From an uncultured Bacteroidota bacterium (GTDB taxonomy: Bacteria > Bacteroidota > Bacteroidia > Bacteroidales > P3), in assembly GCA_902774845.1 (NCBI GenBank), contig CACYJU010000003.1:124001-188000 (forward strand): a DNA stretch of 64,000 bases, written 5' to 3'. Positions 54,354 through 62,772 of the stretch are shown here, piece after piece (the first letter of the stretch is position 1; each line of letters begins with the position of its first letter). The translations under genes and the position numbers were made by a program. The notes under the pieces were generated by a model. That model was not told the DNA's origin and did not search any database. It saw only the letters and a program-made list of their open reading frames with translations.

Positions 54354-55142
54354 TTACTTGTCCTTAAACTTATTCCAGATTTTCATCTCCAGCCAGTTCG
54401 GGAGCAGTTTTATCAGCACCGGCAGGTAGTAGTTCATCGCGCCGGGCTTCACATAGTGACGTTTATGGAGCATACCGCGTATAGCGTGGTTCACCAACCA
54501 ATGAGGAGTACTGATAACACCGATATTCACTCCGAACTTCAGTAGGCTCGGTTTCAGCCCATACAGCGGCGTGGCTATCGCGCCTGGCAGCACCGTTGTG
54601 CATCCCACGTTGTAGTTGCGCATCTCGAAGTACATCGACTTTGAGAAACTCTTGAGGTATGCTTTCGTGGCTGCGTAGAAGGTGATGCCCGGAGTAGGCA
54701 GCATAGCCGCCAGCGACGACATGTTGATGATATAACCTCTGCGGCGTTCCTTCATAGCTTCGCCGAACAGCATCACCAGTCGGGTCGGAGTGATCATGTG
54801 CAGCTGCATCATCGTGTTGGCCTTGCCCTGCGTTTCGGGGTCGGTCTCGTGGAAGAAAAACATGCCGGCGTTGTTTATCAGTATGTCGATATCTAGCTTC
54901 TGTTCTTGGCAGTAATCCCACACTTCGCGTGCGGCAGAGTCTTTGGAGAGGTCCATATAGAGCCCCCATGCCTTCACACCGTATTTCTCTTCCAGCTCTT
55001 TCGGCATCGTTTCAAGCTGCTCTTTCTGGATGGACACCATCAGTATGTTGCAGCCCTTTGCCGCCAACTGCTGACAGTATTCCCAACCCATACCGGACGT
55101 ACCACCGGTAACCAACGCGTTATATCCTCTGATATCTTTCAT
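54354..55142 (-). CDS. short-chain dehydrogenase/reductase (17-beta-HSD12-like)
   Basis: The 262-residue SDR shows ALVTGGTSGMGWEYCQQLA, LINNAGMFFF, the catalytic NMSSLAAMLPTPG and TFYAATKAYLKSF (Tyr-x3-Lys). The order and the hydrophobic C-terminus (NYYLPVLIKLLPNW) resemble the hydroxysteroid/3-ketoacyl-CoA reductase branch. It follows the OYE gene by 65 bp, a gap that contains the octamer repeat, and lies 47 bp before the other SDR. The substrate is unproven. Confidence 0.85.
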   Translation of the reverse strand: MKDIRGYNALVTGGTSGMGWEYCQQLAAKGCNILMVSIQKEQLETMPKELEEKYGVKAWGLYMDLSKDSAAREVWDYCQEQKLDIDILINNAGMFFFHETDPETQGKANTMMQLHMITPTRLVMLFGEAMKERRRGYIINMSSLAAMLPTPGITFYAATKAYLKSFSKSMYFEMRNYNVGCTTVLPGAIATPLYGLKPSLLKFGVNIGVISTPHWLVNHAIRGMLHKRHYVKPGAMNYYLPVLIKLLPNWLEMKIWNKFKDK

Positions 55143-55180
55143 TCAAGTCGTAGTTTGTTGTTGTACTAATATCACTAATA

Positions 55181-55210
55181 CATTCACGCAATCAAGCATT
55201 CAAGCAATCA
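55181..55210. repeat. octamer repeat (TGATTGCT) overlapping the OYE stop
   Basis: On the minus strand TGATTGCT, TGAATGCT, TGATTGCG and TGAATG follow one another in register. The first TGA is the stop codon of the OYE gene. Confidence 0.7.
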
Positions 55211-56452
55211 TCTGTTGCTCTTCTTCACCTCTGCCTCCAGCTTCACCACCTCTTTCTCCAGTTTCTTGGGCAGGTCTTTCACGCAGGTGTGGCATTTCAT
55301 CTCCAGCGTGTACATGCGGCCGATGCAGTAGTTCGAGTGTCCGCACTCGCTGCAGGTCTGTTCGCCGCTCTGTATCTTGTTCATGAAGTCGGTGTCGCGC
55401 ACCAGCGTGCGTGCCATCTGGAAAGCCACGAATCCCTCGTCCAGCACCTTCTGCATCGTCTCCTTCGAGGTAACGCCGCCCACATAGATGAGAGGCATCT
55501 TCACCGCTTGGCGGAATTTCTTCGCTGTCTCGAGGAAGTAGAGGTCCTTATACGGCACCGTCGGCACCATCATGCGGCCAGCCATCGACACTCCGGCTTT
55601 CAGCCACCAGAACTTCTTCATGTCCATATAGTGCGTCATAGCCTTCAGCGGCATAGCGCCATGCATCACCACCATCGGAGCCTTGCTCACGAATCCTGCC
55701 GTCAGCACCAGCGCATCAACACCCAGGCGTTCCAGCTCCTGAGCCACCTTGATGCACTCGTCAACCTGCATGCCGCTCTTGAATCCGTCATACATGTTGG
55801 TCTTCACCACTACGGCTATCTCTTTGTTGGCTGCCTCCAGCACTTTCTTTATCACCAGCTGCATCAGACGCATACGGTTCTCCAGCGAGCCGCCCCACTT
55901 GTCGTGACGATGGTTGGTGTAGGGCGAGAGGAACTGGCTAATCAGGTATCCGTGTCCGGCGTGTATCTCCACGCAGTCGAATCCCGCCTCTTTGGCGAGG
56001 TTTACGGCGTTGCCGAAGTCCTCAATCAGCTGCATTATCTCGCTCTCCTTCATGCCGCGCACCACCGTGGGCGAGTACATGTTGAATCCCGTGCTGGCTC
56101 CGATGGGAGTCTGCCCGCAGGTAGCCTTGTGGGTCATGTTGCCACAGTGGCCCAGCTGTATCGAAGCCTTTGCACCTTCGGCATGTATGGCGTCGGTCAG
56201 TTTCTTCAGTTCCGGCACTATCTCTTTCTTCATCCACAGCTGTCCGTCGAACGACAGGCCGCTCTGGCACACAGCCGCGTAAGCTACGGTGGTCATTCCA
56301 ATACCTCCGCGGGCGACGGCGGTATGGTAGTCAAAAAGCATCTGGGTCGGACGGTTGTCTTTGCACATATTCTCGAAGGCAGCCGAGCGGATACTGCGGT
56401 TACGGAGCTCTATAGGTCCGATTTTGCAAGGTGTGAAAATTGTATTCTCCAT
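55208..56452 (-). CDS. NADH:flavin oxidoreductase, old yellow enzyme family
   Basis: The 414-residue protein is an OYE TIM barrel: IFTPCKIGPIELRNRSIRSA, ASIQLGHCGN, FDCVEIHAGHGYLISQFLSPYTN and SLENRMRLM. Near the C-terminus cysteines lie in CSECGHSNYC...CHTC. This resembles the iron-sulfur site of BaiCD/dienoyl-CoA reductases, but the spacing differs (C-x2-C-x5-C-x10-C). It lacks the C-terminal NAD(P)-binding domains of those ~650-residue enzymes. Gut OYE enzymes of this branch reduce the delta-4 bond of 3-keto bile acids (5-beta-reductase), which is why I link it to the 5-alpha-reductase downstream. It opens the cluster behind its own promoter. Confidence 0.85.
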   Translation of the reverse strand: MENTIFTPCKIGPIELRNRSIRSAAFENMCKDNRPTQMLFDYHTAVARGGIGMTTVAYAAVCQSGLSFDGQLWMKKEIVPELKKLTDAIHAEGAKASIQLGHCGNMTHKATCGQTPIGASTGFNMYSPTVVRGMKESEIMQLIEDFGNAVNLAKEAGFDCVEIHAGHGYLISQFLSPYTNHRHDKWGGSLENRMRLMQLVIKKVLEAANKEIAVVVKTNMYDGFKSGMQVDECIKVAQELERLGVDALVLTAGFVSKAPMVVMHGAMPLKAMTHYMDMKKFWWLKAGVSMAGRMMVPTVPYKDLYFLETAKKFRQAVKMPLIYVGGVTSKETMQKVLDEGFVAFQMARTLVRDTDFMNKIQSGEQTCSECGHSNYCIGRMYTLEMKCHTCVKDLPKKLEKEVVKLEAEVKKSNR

Positions 56453-56494
56453 ATTTATATTTATATACGTTGGTTATTGGCCAAACAGAAAGAT

Positions 56495-56525
56495 GCAAAG
56501 ATAATAAATCAAACCAAATTACCAA
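56495..56525 (-). promoter_or_regulatory. promoter of the reductase cluster (TTG, 19 bp, TATCTTTGC)
   Basis: On the minus strand TTG at 56525-56523 and a perfect TATCTTTGC at 56503-56495 are 19 bp apart. They lie 43 bp before the OYE ATG, directly after the MFS terminator. Confidence 0.65.
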
Positions 56526-56559
56526 TAAAAAACGCCCGAAAAGTAACCTTTCGGGCGTT
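56526..56559 (-). terminator. Rho-independent terminator after the MFS gene
   Basis: On the minus strand an 11-bp stem (AACGCCCGAAA with its complement) is followed by a run of T. The T-run abuts the -33 element of the next promoter. Confidence 0.85.
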
Positions 56560-56592
56560 CTCATTATTGAGTGTTAGTCAATTACCAACTAC

Positions 56593-58209
56593 TTACTTGA
56601 TATTCGGTTCCTCGAGGCCGAGACCTTTCTTCTTGTCAACGGCTTTCAGGTAGATACCAATCAGCAGGGCAGCCACGCCGAGGCAGGCGAGCATCACCAA
56701 AGCCCAGGTGTAGTCGAGCTCATGGGCGGCCGTACCTTCGGGGTTGGTCGAAGTCAGCACCTTGCCGATAAGCAGCGGGAAGAGCCAGAGGCCTATGTTC
56801 TGGATCCAGAAGATCAGAGCGTAAGCCGAGCCGATGATTTTCTCGTCCACCAGCTTGGGAACGCTCGGCCAGAGGGCGGCGGGTACCAGCGAGAAGCTGG
56901 CTCCCAGCACCAGGATGGTCACATAAGCCACGATGGTTCCACCGAGAGCACTTCCCTTGCACAACGGCAGGATGAAAGCGAAGGTCAGGTGGCAGACAAC
57001 CAGCAGTATCGAGCCGATCATCAGCATCGAGGCGGCCTTACCTTTGTGGTCAACATAGTTGCCAAGTATCGGGGTGATAGCCACAGCCAGCAGCGGGAAT
57101 ACGGCGAAGATGGTCTCAGCCGTTCCGCGCATGTAACCCATGTAGCAGTACACCACCAGAGCGACCACAGCCAATCCCATCAATCCGAACTTCGTAGCCT
57201 TCTTCTTCGAGAAGTTGCTTGCAAACGAGCAGACAGCCACCAGCAGCATCACCACATACTGCACAATCGTCACCGAACTCTTACCCCAGAAGGTGTCGGC
57301 GTCGGCCGGAGTGAGCGTCAGGTTGCATTGCAGCATGTTCACAGCATATTTCTGGAACGGGAAGATAGCCGAGTAGTAGAGCACGCAGAGCAGAGCCACC
57401 AGCCAGAAACCGAGGCTGCTGAGGATCTTGCCGATATCCGAGATCTTGAACGGGTCGTCTTTCTCTTCGGCCTCGCCCGTCTGCGAGTCGAGTTTCTTAT
57501 CCATGAAGAAGTAGACAATGAACATAATCAAGGCGATGCAGAGCAGCACCACGCCGAATTTCACCGAGTTGTCCACATGCACCTCGCCGCCCAGCTTGGC
57601 AAAGTAAGGCGAGAAGATCATGCAGGTAGCCACACCCAGGCGGGCCAATGCCATCTCCGAGCCCATAGCGAGGGCAGTCTCACGACCTTTGAACCATTTC
57701 ACGATACCGCGGCTCACGGTGATGCCGGCCATCTCAACTCCGCAACCGAAGATCATGAAGCCGCAGGCAGCCAGCTTCGCGCTGGCGGGCATTCCGCGAT
57801 AGAACGGGCTCACACCCAGTTCGTCGAATCCAGGTATATAGTTCAGGTTGTCGGTGAACCATCTTTCAAGACCCGTGCCGATGAAAGCGTCGCTCACGGC
57901 ATAGAACTTGATGAATCCGCCCACCAGCATCACAGCGCCGCTCAGCACGGCCGTGAAGCGCACACCCATCTTGTCCAGTATGATACCGGCGAAGATCAGG
58001 AAGAACACAAACACGTTCAGGAACGTCTCAGCGCCCTGCATCGTGCCGAAGGCCTCGCTGTCCCAGCCCCTCTGCTCCTGCATCAGGTCCTTGATGGGCG
58101 ACAGGATGTCCATGAAAATGTAGCTGCAGAACATGGCCAATGCCAGCAACAGCAGCGCCGTCCAGCGCATTCCCGCGCTGTCTCGTAATGTTTTGATTTT
58201 CTCGTTCAT
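56593..58209 (-). CDS. MFS transporter (MFSD1-like)
   Basis: The 538-residue protein has about 12 membrane helices and a typical major-facilitator layout. The first helix pair contains CSYIFMDILSPIKDLM, and the loop FAGIILDKMGVRF is the MFS motif A region. It resembles the MFSD1-like transporters common in Bacteroidetes. Its substrate is unknown; mammalian MFSD1 carries dipeptides. It has its own terminator, so it is a separate transcript just upstream of the reductase cluster, and a shared function is only a possibility. Confidence 0.85.
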   Translation of the reverse strand: MNEKIKTLRDSAGMRWTALLLLALAMFCSYIFMDILSPIKDLMQEQRGWDSEAFGTMQGAETFLNVFVFFLIFAGIILDKMGVRFTAVLSGAVMLVGGFIKFYAVSDAFIGTGLERWFTDNLNYIPGFDELGVSPFYRGMPASAKLAACGFMIFGCGVEMAGITVSRGIVKWFKGRETALAMGSEMALARLGVATCMIFSPYFAKLGGEVHVDNSVKFGVVLLCIALIMFIVYFFMDKKLDSQTGEAEEKDDPFKISDIGKILSSLGFWLVALLCVLYYSAIFPFQKYAVNMLQCNLTLTPADADTFWGKSSVTIVQYVVMLLVAVCSFASNFSKKKATKFGLMGLAVVALVVYCYMGYMRGTAETIFAVFPLLAVAITPILGNYVDHKGKAASMLMIGSILLVVCHLTFAFILPLCKGSALGGTIVAYVTILVLGASFSLVPAALWPSVPKLVDEKIIGSAYALIFWIQNIGLWLFPLLIGKVLTSTNPEGTAAHELDYTWALVMLACLGVAALLIGIYLKAVDKKKGLGLEEPNIK

Positions 58210-58309
58210 TGTATTTGTTATTATTGTTGTTTTGTTTCCAATCGATTATCCCAATGGAAATGCAAAGATACGAAATCTTCTTAAAACATAAAATAAAATC
58301 AAAAACCGC

Positions 58310-58341
58310 TTGCAACTTTCCAATCTTTTCATTATCTTTGC
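58310..58341 (+). promoter_or_regulatory. promoter (TTG, 20 bp, TATCTTTGC) with a long leader
   Basis: TTG at 58310-58312 and TATCTTTGC at 58333-58341 are 20 bp apart. The next start codon is 270 bp downstream, which implies a long untranslated leader. Confidence 0.6.
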
Positions 58342-58572
58342 AAGCAGAAACACCACGCCGATGTATCGCCGCAAACCGTTACATATCAGCCAACTACCCC
58401 CACCCGCGAGACACCACGCCACGACTCGCCTCCCCCACCCCGATACCATTAAACATCACACAATCAGTCATTAAAAGACCACACCTCCGTCTTACGGCCG
58501 AATTCCAACCGTATCACGGACGTATCACCTATCATTTACCTCCCATATACCTCCCACCATCTTCCCACTCTT

Positions 58573-58598
58573 AAACTATTAAACTATTAAACTATTAA
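58573..58598. repeat. tandem octamer repeat (AAACTATT)
   Basis: Three perfect AAACTATT units lie head to tail, followed by AA, 14 bp before the DUF6266 start. Confidence 0.8.
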
Positions 58599-58611
58599 CC
58601 CCTTCATACCT

Positions 58612-59226
58612 ATGGCAACAATTTCTAAGAACGGATTAAAACACGGCACCATCGGCGGACAAGTCTTCTACGTCGTAAACGGCAAGCAGCGGGTACGCGC
58701 CGCCGCCAAGAAGTACACCGCACCCAAGAAAGGCTCCGGCGTCTATGCCAGCCGCAGCAAGTTCGGCACCCTCGCCACCCTCGCCCACCATCTCCTGCCC
58801 GCCATCAAGATCGGCCTCCACAAAGAAGCCAAGCACACCAAGAGCTTCGAGCACAACGTCTTCATCAAGCTCAACCGCAAGCGCCTCAACGGCGACACCG
58901 TCGACTACCCGCGCCTCGTCATCAGCAGCGGGCCCGTACCCGTACCCCAGTTAGAGAACCCCACACTCAGCAAAGGCGGCATACTCCGAGTCGACTTCGA
59001 CCCCACACTCCAGAGCGACAAAGCCGAATCCGTCTACCTCGCCGTCTACTGTCCCGACGAAGAAGGGTTCCTCCTCTCCGACCCCGTCAAACGTACCGAA
59101 GGGCACCTCAAGATGCGCCTCCCACGACGCTGGCTCACCCATCCCATCCACGCCTACGGCTTCACCCTCCGCACCGGCCTCCACACCTCCCCCACCGAAT
59201 ACCTCCCCCTCTCACCCCAAATATAA
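58612..59226 (+). CDS. DUF6266 family protein
   Basis: The 204-residue basic protein starts MATISKNGLKHGTIGGQVFYVV. It has the N-terminal lysine/arginine-rich part and later DYPRLVISSGPVPVPQLENP pattern seen in DUF6266 proteins of Bacteroidetes, which often occur as several paralogs per genome. No catalytic motif or signal peptide is visible. Codon use is strongly biased to C at the third position. The function is unknown. It is preceded by a long leader and an AAACTATT repeat. Confidence 0.7.
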   Translation: MATISKNGLKHGTIGGQVFYVVNGKQRVRAAAKKYTAPKKGSGVYASRSKFGTLATLAHHLLPAIKIGLHKEAKHTKSFEHNVFIKLNRKRLNGDTVDYPRLVISSGPVPVPQLENPTLSKGGILRVDFDPTLQSDKAESVYLAVYCPDEEGFLLSDPVKRTEGHLKMRLPRRWLTHPIHAYGFTLRTGLHTSPTEYLPLSPQI

Positions 59227-59410
59227 AATCTGCCTAGAATAATATTTAGATAAAAATGCTGTTATAAGGAATACTAACCATAGTTTGCATCACCCATAAC
59301 ATAGTGGTATTGTTCTCATTACGCAACAAGGAACACTAAACCACCATAAAAGGATCTCAAGGAACACCCTACAGAGTAAAGAATTCCTTAGCAGATATCT
59401 AATAATTTCG

Positions 59411-59419
59411 TATCTTTGC
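59411..59419 (+). promoter_or_regulatory. -7 box (TATCTTTGC) of ruvC
   Basis: A perfect -7 box lies 29 bp before the ATG at 59449. It overlaps an in-frame TTG at 59416, which rules that out as the start. Confidence 0.55.
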
Positions 59420-59448
59420 AGTTCATATTGTATGACACAAATACTGCG

Positions 59449-60024
59449 ATGGAACGGATTGTTTTGGGTATAGACCCGGGTACGCTGATCATGGGATGGA
59501 GCATTCTGCGCGTGGAAGAGTCACGTGCTGAGCTGGTGACCATGGATGTGCTGTACCTGAAACGCATCGAGGAATACAACCTCAGAATACGCAAGATCTT
59601 CGACAGCGTGGTGGAGATAATCAACCAGTACCACCCCGACCACCTCGCCATCGAGGCTCCGTTCTACGGCAAGAACGTGCAGTCGATGCTGAAGCTCGGA
59701 CGGGCACAGGGTGTGGCGATAGCGGCGGCGATGAGCCGCGACCTGTCGTTCACCGAATATGAGCCGCGTCTAATAAAACAATATATCACGGGCAACGGCG
59801 CCGCGACGAAAGAGCAGGTATCCAGGATGCTGCAGATGCAGCTGAAGTTCGAAGACGAGCCGAAATACCTCGACGCCACCGACGCGCTGGCGGCGGCTTA
59901 CTGTCACTACCTGCAGTTGACCCACCCGATGGCGGCGCTACACCAGGAGCTGAAGCCGAAGAAGCACAAAGCCAAGTCGCAGCGGGCAAGCTGGACAGAG
60001 TACGTCAGCAAGCTGACGGAATAA
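59449..60024 (+). CDS. ruvC: crossover junction endodeoxyribonuclease RuvC
   Basis: RuvC cuts Holliday junctions during recombination. The 191-residue protein has the catalytic acids in the right places: Asp9 in GIDPGT, Glu69 in LAIEAPFYGKN, and Asp142 and Asp145 in YLDATDALAAAYCH. A basic tail extends the C-terminus by about 15 residues (KPKKHKAKSQR). No ruvA or ruvB is adjacent. A perfect array of heptamers follows the stop. Confidence 0.95.
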   Translation: MERIVLGIDPGTLIMGWSILRVEESRAELVTMDVLYLKRIEEYNLRIRKIFDSVVEIINQYHPDHLAIEAPFYGKNVQSMLKLGRAQGVAIAAAMSRDLSFTEYEPRLIKQYITGNGAATKEQVSRMLQMQLKFEDEPKYLDATDALAAAYCHYLQLTHPMAALHQELKPKKHKAKSQRASWTEYVSKLTE

Positions 60025-60026
60025 AG

Positions 60027-60089
60027 TTTATAGTTTACGGTTTACAGTTTATAGTTTACAGTTTATAGTTTACAGTTTATAGTTTACAG
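60027..60089. repeat. nine-unit heptamer repeat (TTTATAG / TTTACAG)
   Basis: Nine consecutive 7-bp units lie in perfect register, mostly alternating TTTATAG and TTTACAG (one TTTACGG). They fill the gap between ruvC and the NSS transporter gene. Confidence 0.9.
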
Positions 60090-60098
60090 TTTAAAAAT

Positions 60099-61490
60099 AT
60101 GGCATCTACAGAGACTAAAGGTTTTACATCGAGTTTTGGAGCTATAGCGGCGGCGGTAGGATCGGCAGTAGGATTGGGCAACATCTGGCGTTTCCCCTAT
60201 ATATGCGGACAATACGGAGGCGGAGCGTTCCTGCTGGTGTACCTCTGCTTTGTGTTCTTCATCGGCATGACGCTGATGATAACGGAGTTCGTCATAGGAC
60301 GCCGTACAGGTCGCACCCCGATATTCGCCTACGAGTCGCTCGCCCCTTCGAAAAAACACCATTGGTGGCGCTATGCCGGACTGCTGGGGCTCATCACCAG
60401 CTTCCTGATACTCGCATTGTATCTCGTCATCTCGGGCTGGACGACGAACTACTTCGCCGAAGCGCTTATAGGCGCCCATGTGGGGCACGACAGCAGCTCG
60501 ATAACCGAGCATTTCAACACGTTCTCCACCTCGGCGCTGAGACCTATAGTGTTCATCGGGGTGTTCCTGATCCTCACCGCAGCCGTGATCGTGGGCGGAG
60601 TGCAGAAAGGCATCGAGCGGGTGTCGAAGATACTGATGCCCGTATTGGTCGTACTGCTGATGGTGCTCTGTGTGCGCTCGGCCACTCTGCCTGGCGCAGC
60701 TGCCGGCTTCGCCTACCTGTTCAAACCCGACTTCACCCTGCTCACGGGAGAGGGTGTGCTTGCCGCCTTGGGGCAGGCGCTGTTCTCACTGTCGGTGGGC
60801 ATGGGTGTGATGATCGTGTACGGCTCGTACCTTCCGAAAGACGACAACCTGCTGAAAACCTCGATATGGATCACGGTATGTGACACGCTGATAGCCATAC
60901 TGGCCGGCATAGCGATATTCCCCGCCGTATTTGCCAGCGGGCAAGACCCCGCCGGCGGACCCGGATTGGTGTTCATGACGCTGCCTGTGGTGTTCAACTC
61001 GATGAACCCCGCCGAAGGGTTGCCTATAGGCACGATATTCGAGAGCATCTTCTTCCTGCTTCTGGTGATAGCGGCCTTGACGTCGGCCATCTCGCTGCTC
61101 GAAGCACAGGTAGCATGGGGTGACGAATATAACCCTGCAGGCAAAAAGAGCCGCCGCCTGAGGAACACCATCATCATCAGCGTACTGATGCTGGTGCTGT
61201 CGGCCATACTGTCGCTCTCGAACGGAGCCTGGAGCAACTTCACTATCGGAGGGAAGACGCTGTTTGGCTTCGTGGATCAGCTCAACTCCATCTACCTGCC
61301 GCCGCTATGCTCGCTCTGTGCGGTCATCTTCCTCGGATGGGTGGTGGACAAGAAAGCCATCAAAGACGAGCTCTCGAACCACGGCACGATAGCCATACCT
61401 TGGTACAAGGCATATATGTTCCTGGTGCGGTATGTGGCTCCCATCGCCTTGATAATAGTGCTGATTACGGGGATTGTGAACAGTTTGTGA
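60099..61490 (+). CDS. sodium-dependent transporter of the NSS/SLC6 family
   Basis: The 463-residue membrane protein has 11-12 helices. It opens with FGAIAAAVGSAVGLGNIWRFPYICGQYGGGAF, the helix 1 sodium and substrate site of LeuT-like transporters, which import amino acids. Further landmarks are FVIGRRTG and the GISGLASLE-like region LTSAISLLEAQVAWG. The substrate amino acid cannot be predicted reliably. Its TGA stop is the first three bases of an octamer array. Confidence 0.92.
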   Translation: MASTETKGFTSSFGAIAAAVGSAVGLGNIWRFPYICGQYGGGAFLLVYLCFVFFIGMTLMITEFVIGRRTGRTPIFAYESLAPSKKHHWWRYAGLLGLITSFLILALYLVISGWTTNYFAEALIGAHVGHDSSSITEHFNTFSTSALRPIVFIGVFLILTAAVIVGGVQKGIERVSKILMPVLVVLLMVLCVRSATLPGAAAGFAYLFKPDFTLLTGEGVLAALGQALFSLSVGMGVMIVYGSYLPKDDNLLKTSIWITVCDTLIAILAGIAIFPAVFASGQDPAGGPGLVFMTLPVVFNSMNPAEGLPIGTIFESIFFLLLVIAALTSAISLLEAQVAWGDEYNPAGKKSRRLRNTIIISVLMLVLSAILSLSNGAWSNFTIGGKTLFGFVDQLNSIYLPPLCSLCAVIFLGWVVDKKAIKDELSNHGTIAIPWYKAYMFLVRYVAPIALIIVLITGIVNSL

Positions 61491-61555
61491 TTGCTTGATT
61501 GCTTGAATGTCTGATTGCTTGAATGCTTGAATGTCTGATTGCTTGATTGCTTGAA
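61488..61555. repeat. octamer array with a 24-bp higher-order pattern
   Basis: Eight perfect octamers run from the NSS stop codon: TGATTGCT, TGATTGCT, TGAATGTC, then TGATTGCT, TGAATGCT, TGAATGTC, then TGATTGCT, TGATTGCT. The three-unit (24-bp) pattern suggests duplication of blocks. The array runs into the TTG start of the next gene. Confidence 0.9.
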
Positions 61556-62767
61556 TTGAAAATTAAAGTTCATATTGTACTTCTTGCGGCATTGGTGGTG
61601 CTCTGTGGGTGCAACCCTGCGTCGAGGCCCGGGAAAGCGAACTTCCAGGTGAGCTACCAGCCGTTGCTTGACGGCATACTCTACCCCTCGCTGATACTGG
61701 GTTACAACAACTACTCGGGCAACGACGAATTCGACCTGTTTGAAGCACGCCTGACGCCGCCTACGGACAACTCGGTGATGAGGATAGTGATAGACTCGTC
61801 GGCATTGAACTACGAGACAGAAATACAGGAGACCCTCGGACGCCGCGGAGAGGAGCACACCTACGTCATCAAACCCAAATGGAAATACGACGTGCTGCGC
61901 AACCTGAGGCAGCCAGGACAGATAGACCTCACCTTCAGCTGCTACCTTGACGACGAGCGGGTGGGTGTGCGCAACCTGCACCTGAGCTACAGGTCGGTGA
62001 ACGAATGTCTGCTTTCAGTCAGAGATACGTCGGGTGAGCTGGTGGATTTCAAATGGATGTTCTGCGCCTACGTGAACGAAGACCACACGGAGATCGACTC
62101 GATGCTGGCCGCGATGCTCGACCAAGGTGTGGTGAACCGGTTCACCGGCTACCAGACCAAAGCAAACACACCGCAGCAACAAGTGCGGGCGATATGGTAT
62201 TACGCCTTGAACCGTGGCATCACCTATTCGTCGATAACCTGTACGGCCAACCCCTCGAAGCGGAGCTGCACACAGCATATACGCTTCTTCGACGAGGTGT
62301 ACCGCTACCGCCAGGCCAACTGCGTGGACGCCTGCGTGTTCTTCGCCTCGATAATGCGCAGGATAGGTCTCAAGCCTGTGATATTCGTGGAGCCTTGCCA
62401 CGCCTACCTGGGCTATTATACCGACAAGAACAGGAAAAACATAGCGCTGCTCGAGACCACGCTGACCGGATGGGTGAACTTCCCCGAACTGGAGCGCTCG
62501 ATAGACAGCACCGGATGCATAGCAGAGAAGCAGTGGACGAAGATAACGAAATACCTGACGGCTCAGCAGCAGGAGGACTACCTGAACGGGAAGAGCGACC
62601 TGGAGACGCTGAAACACCAGGTGGCAGACGCCCTGTTTGACAAGGCCATGAACTACGACGTGGACGACTATAACTCGAACAAAAAATATTTCCAAGACCC
62701 GACGAACAACCAATACCGCGAACTGGACATAGAGAAACTGAGACAGCTGGTGCAGCCAATTCAATGA
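61556..62767 (+). CDS. transglutaminase-like lipoprotein
   Basis: The protein (about 403 residues from TTG 61556) has a lipoprotein signal (MKIKVHIVLLAALVVLCGC). Residues of about 205-300 resemble a transglutaminase/protease core, with Cys in YRQANCVDACVFFASIMRRIG and His in FVEPCHAYLGYY; the Asp partner is not assigned. Such lipoproteins may be peptidases or wall-modifying enzymes. No ATG is available at the expected start. The TTG at 61556 gives a perfect signal peptide and overlaps the end of the octamer array; a further TTG is at 61547. Confidence 0.75.
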   Translation: MKIKVHIVLLAALVVLCGCNPASRPGKANFQVSYQPLLDGILYPSLILGYNNYSGNDEFDLFEARLTPPTDNSVMRIVIDSSALNYETEIQETLGRRGEEHTYVIKPKWKYDVLRNLRQPGQIDLTFSCYLDDERVGVRNLHLSYRSVNECLLSVRDTSGELVDFKWMFCAYVNEDHTEIDSMLAAMLDQGVVNRFTGYQTKANTPQQQVRAIWYYALNRGITYSSITCTANPSKRSCTQHIRFFDEVYRYRQANCVDACVFFASIMRRIGLKPVIFVEPCHAYLGYYTDKNRKNIALLETTLTGWVNFPELERSIDSTGCIAEKQWTKITKYLTAQQQEDYLNGKSDLETLKHQVADALFDKAMNYDVDDYNSNKKYFQDPTNNQYRELDIEKLRQLVQPIQ

Positions 62768-62772
62768 GTGCG

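Larger units (their letters stand above)
58210..58611. other. intergenic region between divergent MFS and DUF6266 genes
   Basis: It holds a minus-strand -7 box (TATCTTTGC, 58270-58262) for the MFS gene and a plus-strand promoter at 58310-58341. The downstream 260 bp are poor in G and rich in C and A, ending in three copies of AAACTATT. No gene is supported inside. Confidence 0.5.

Noticed and set aside
55289..58188. Long plus-strand frames opposite the OYE and MFS genes
   Set aside because: They mirror strong minus-strand genes with clear motifs and promoters. Their products are rich in His, Arg and Gln, as expected for shadows.
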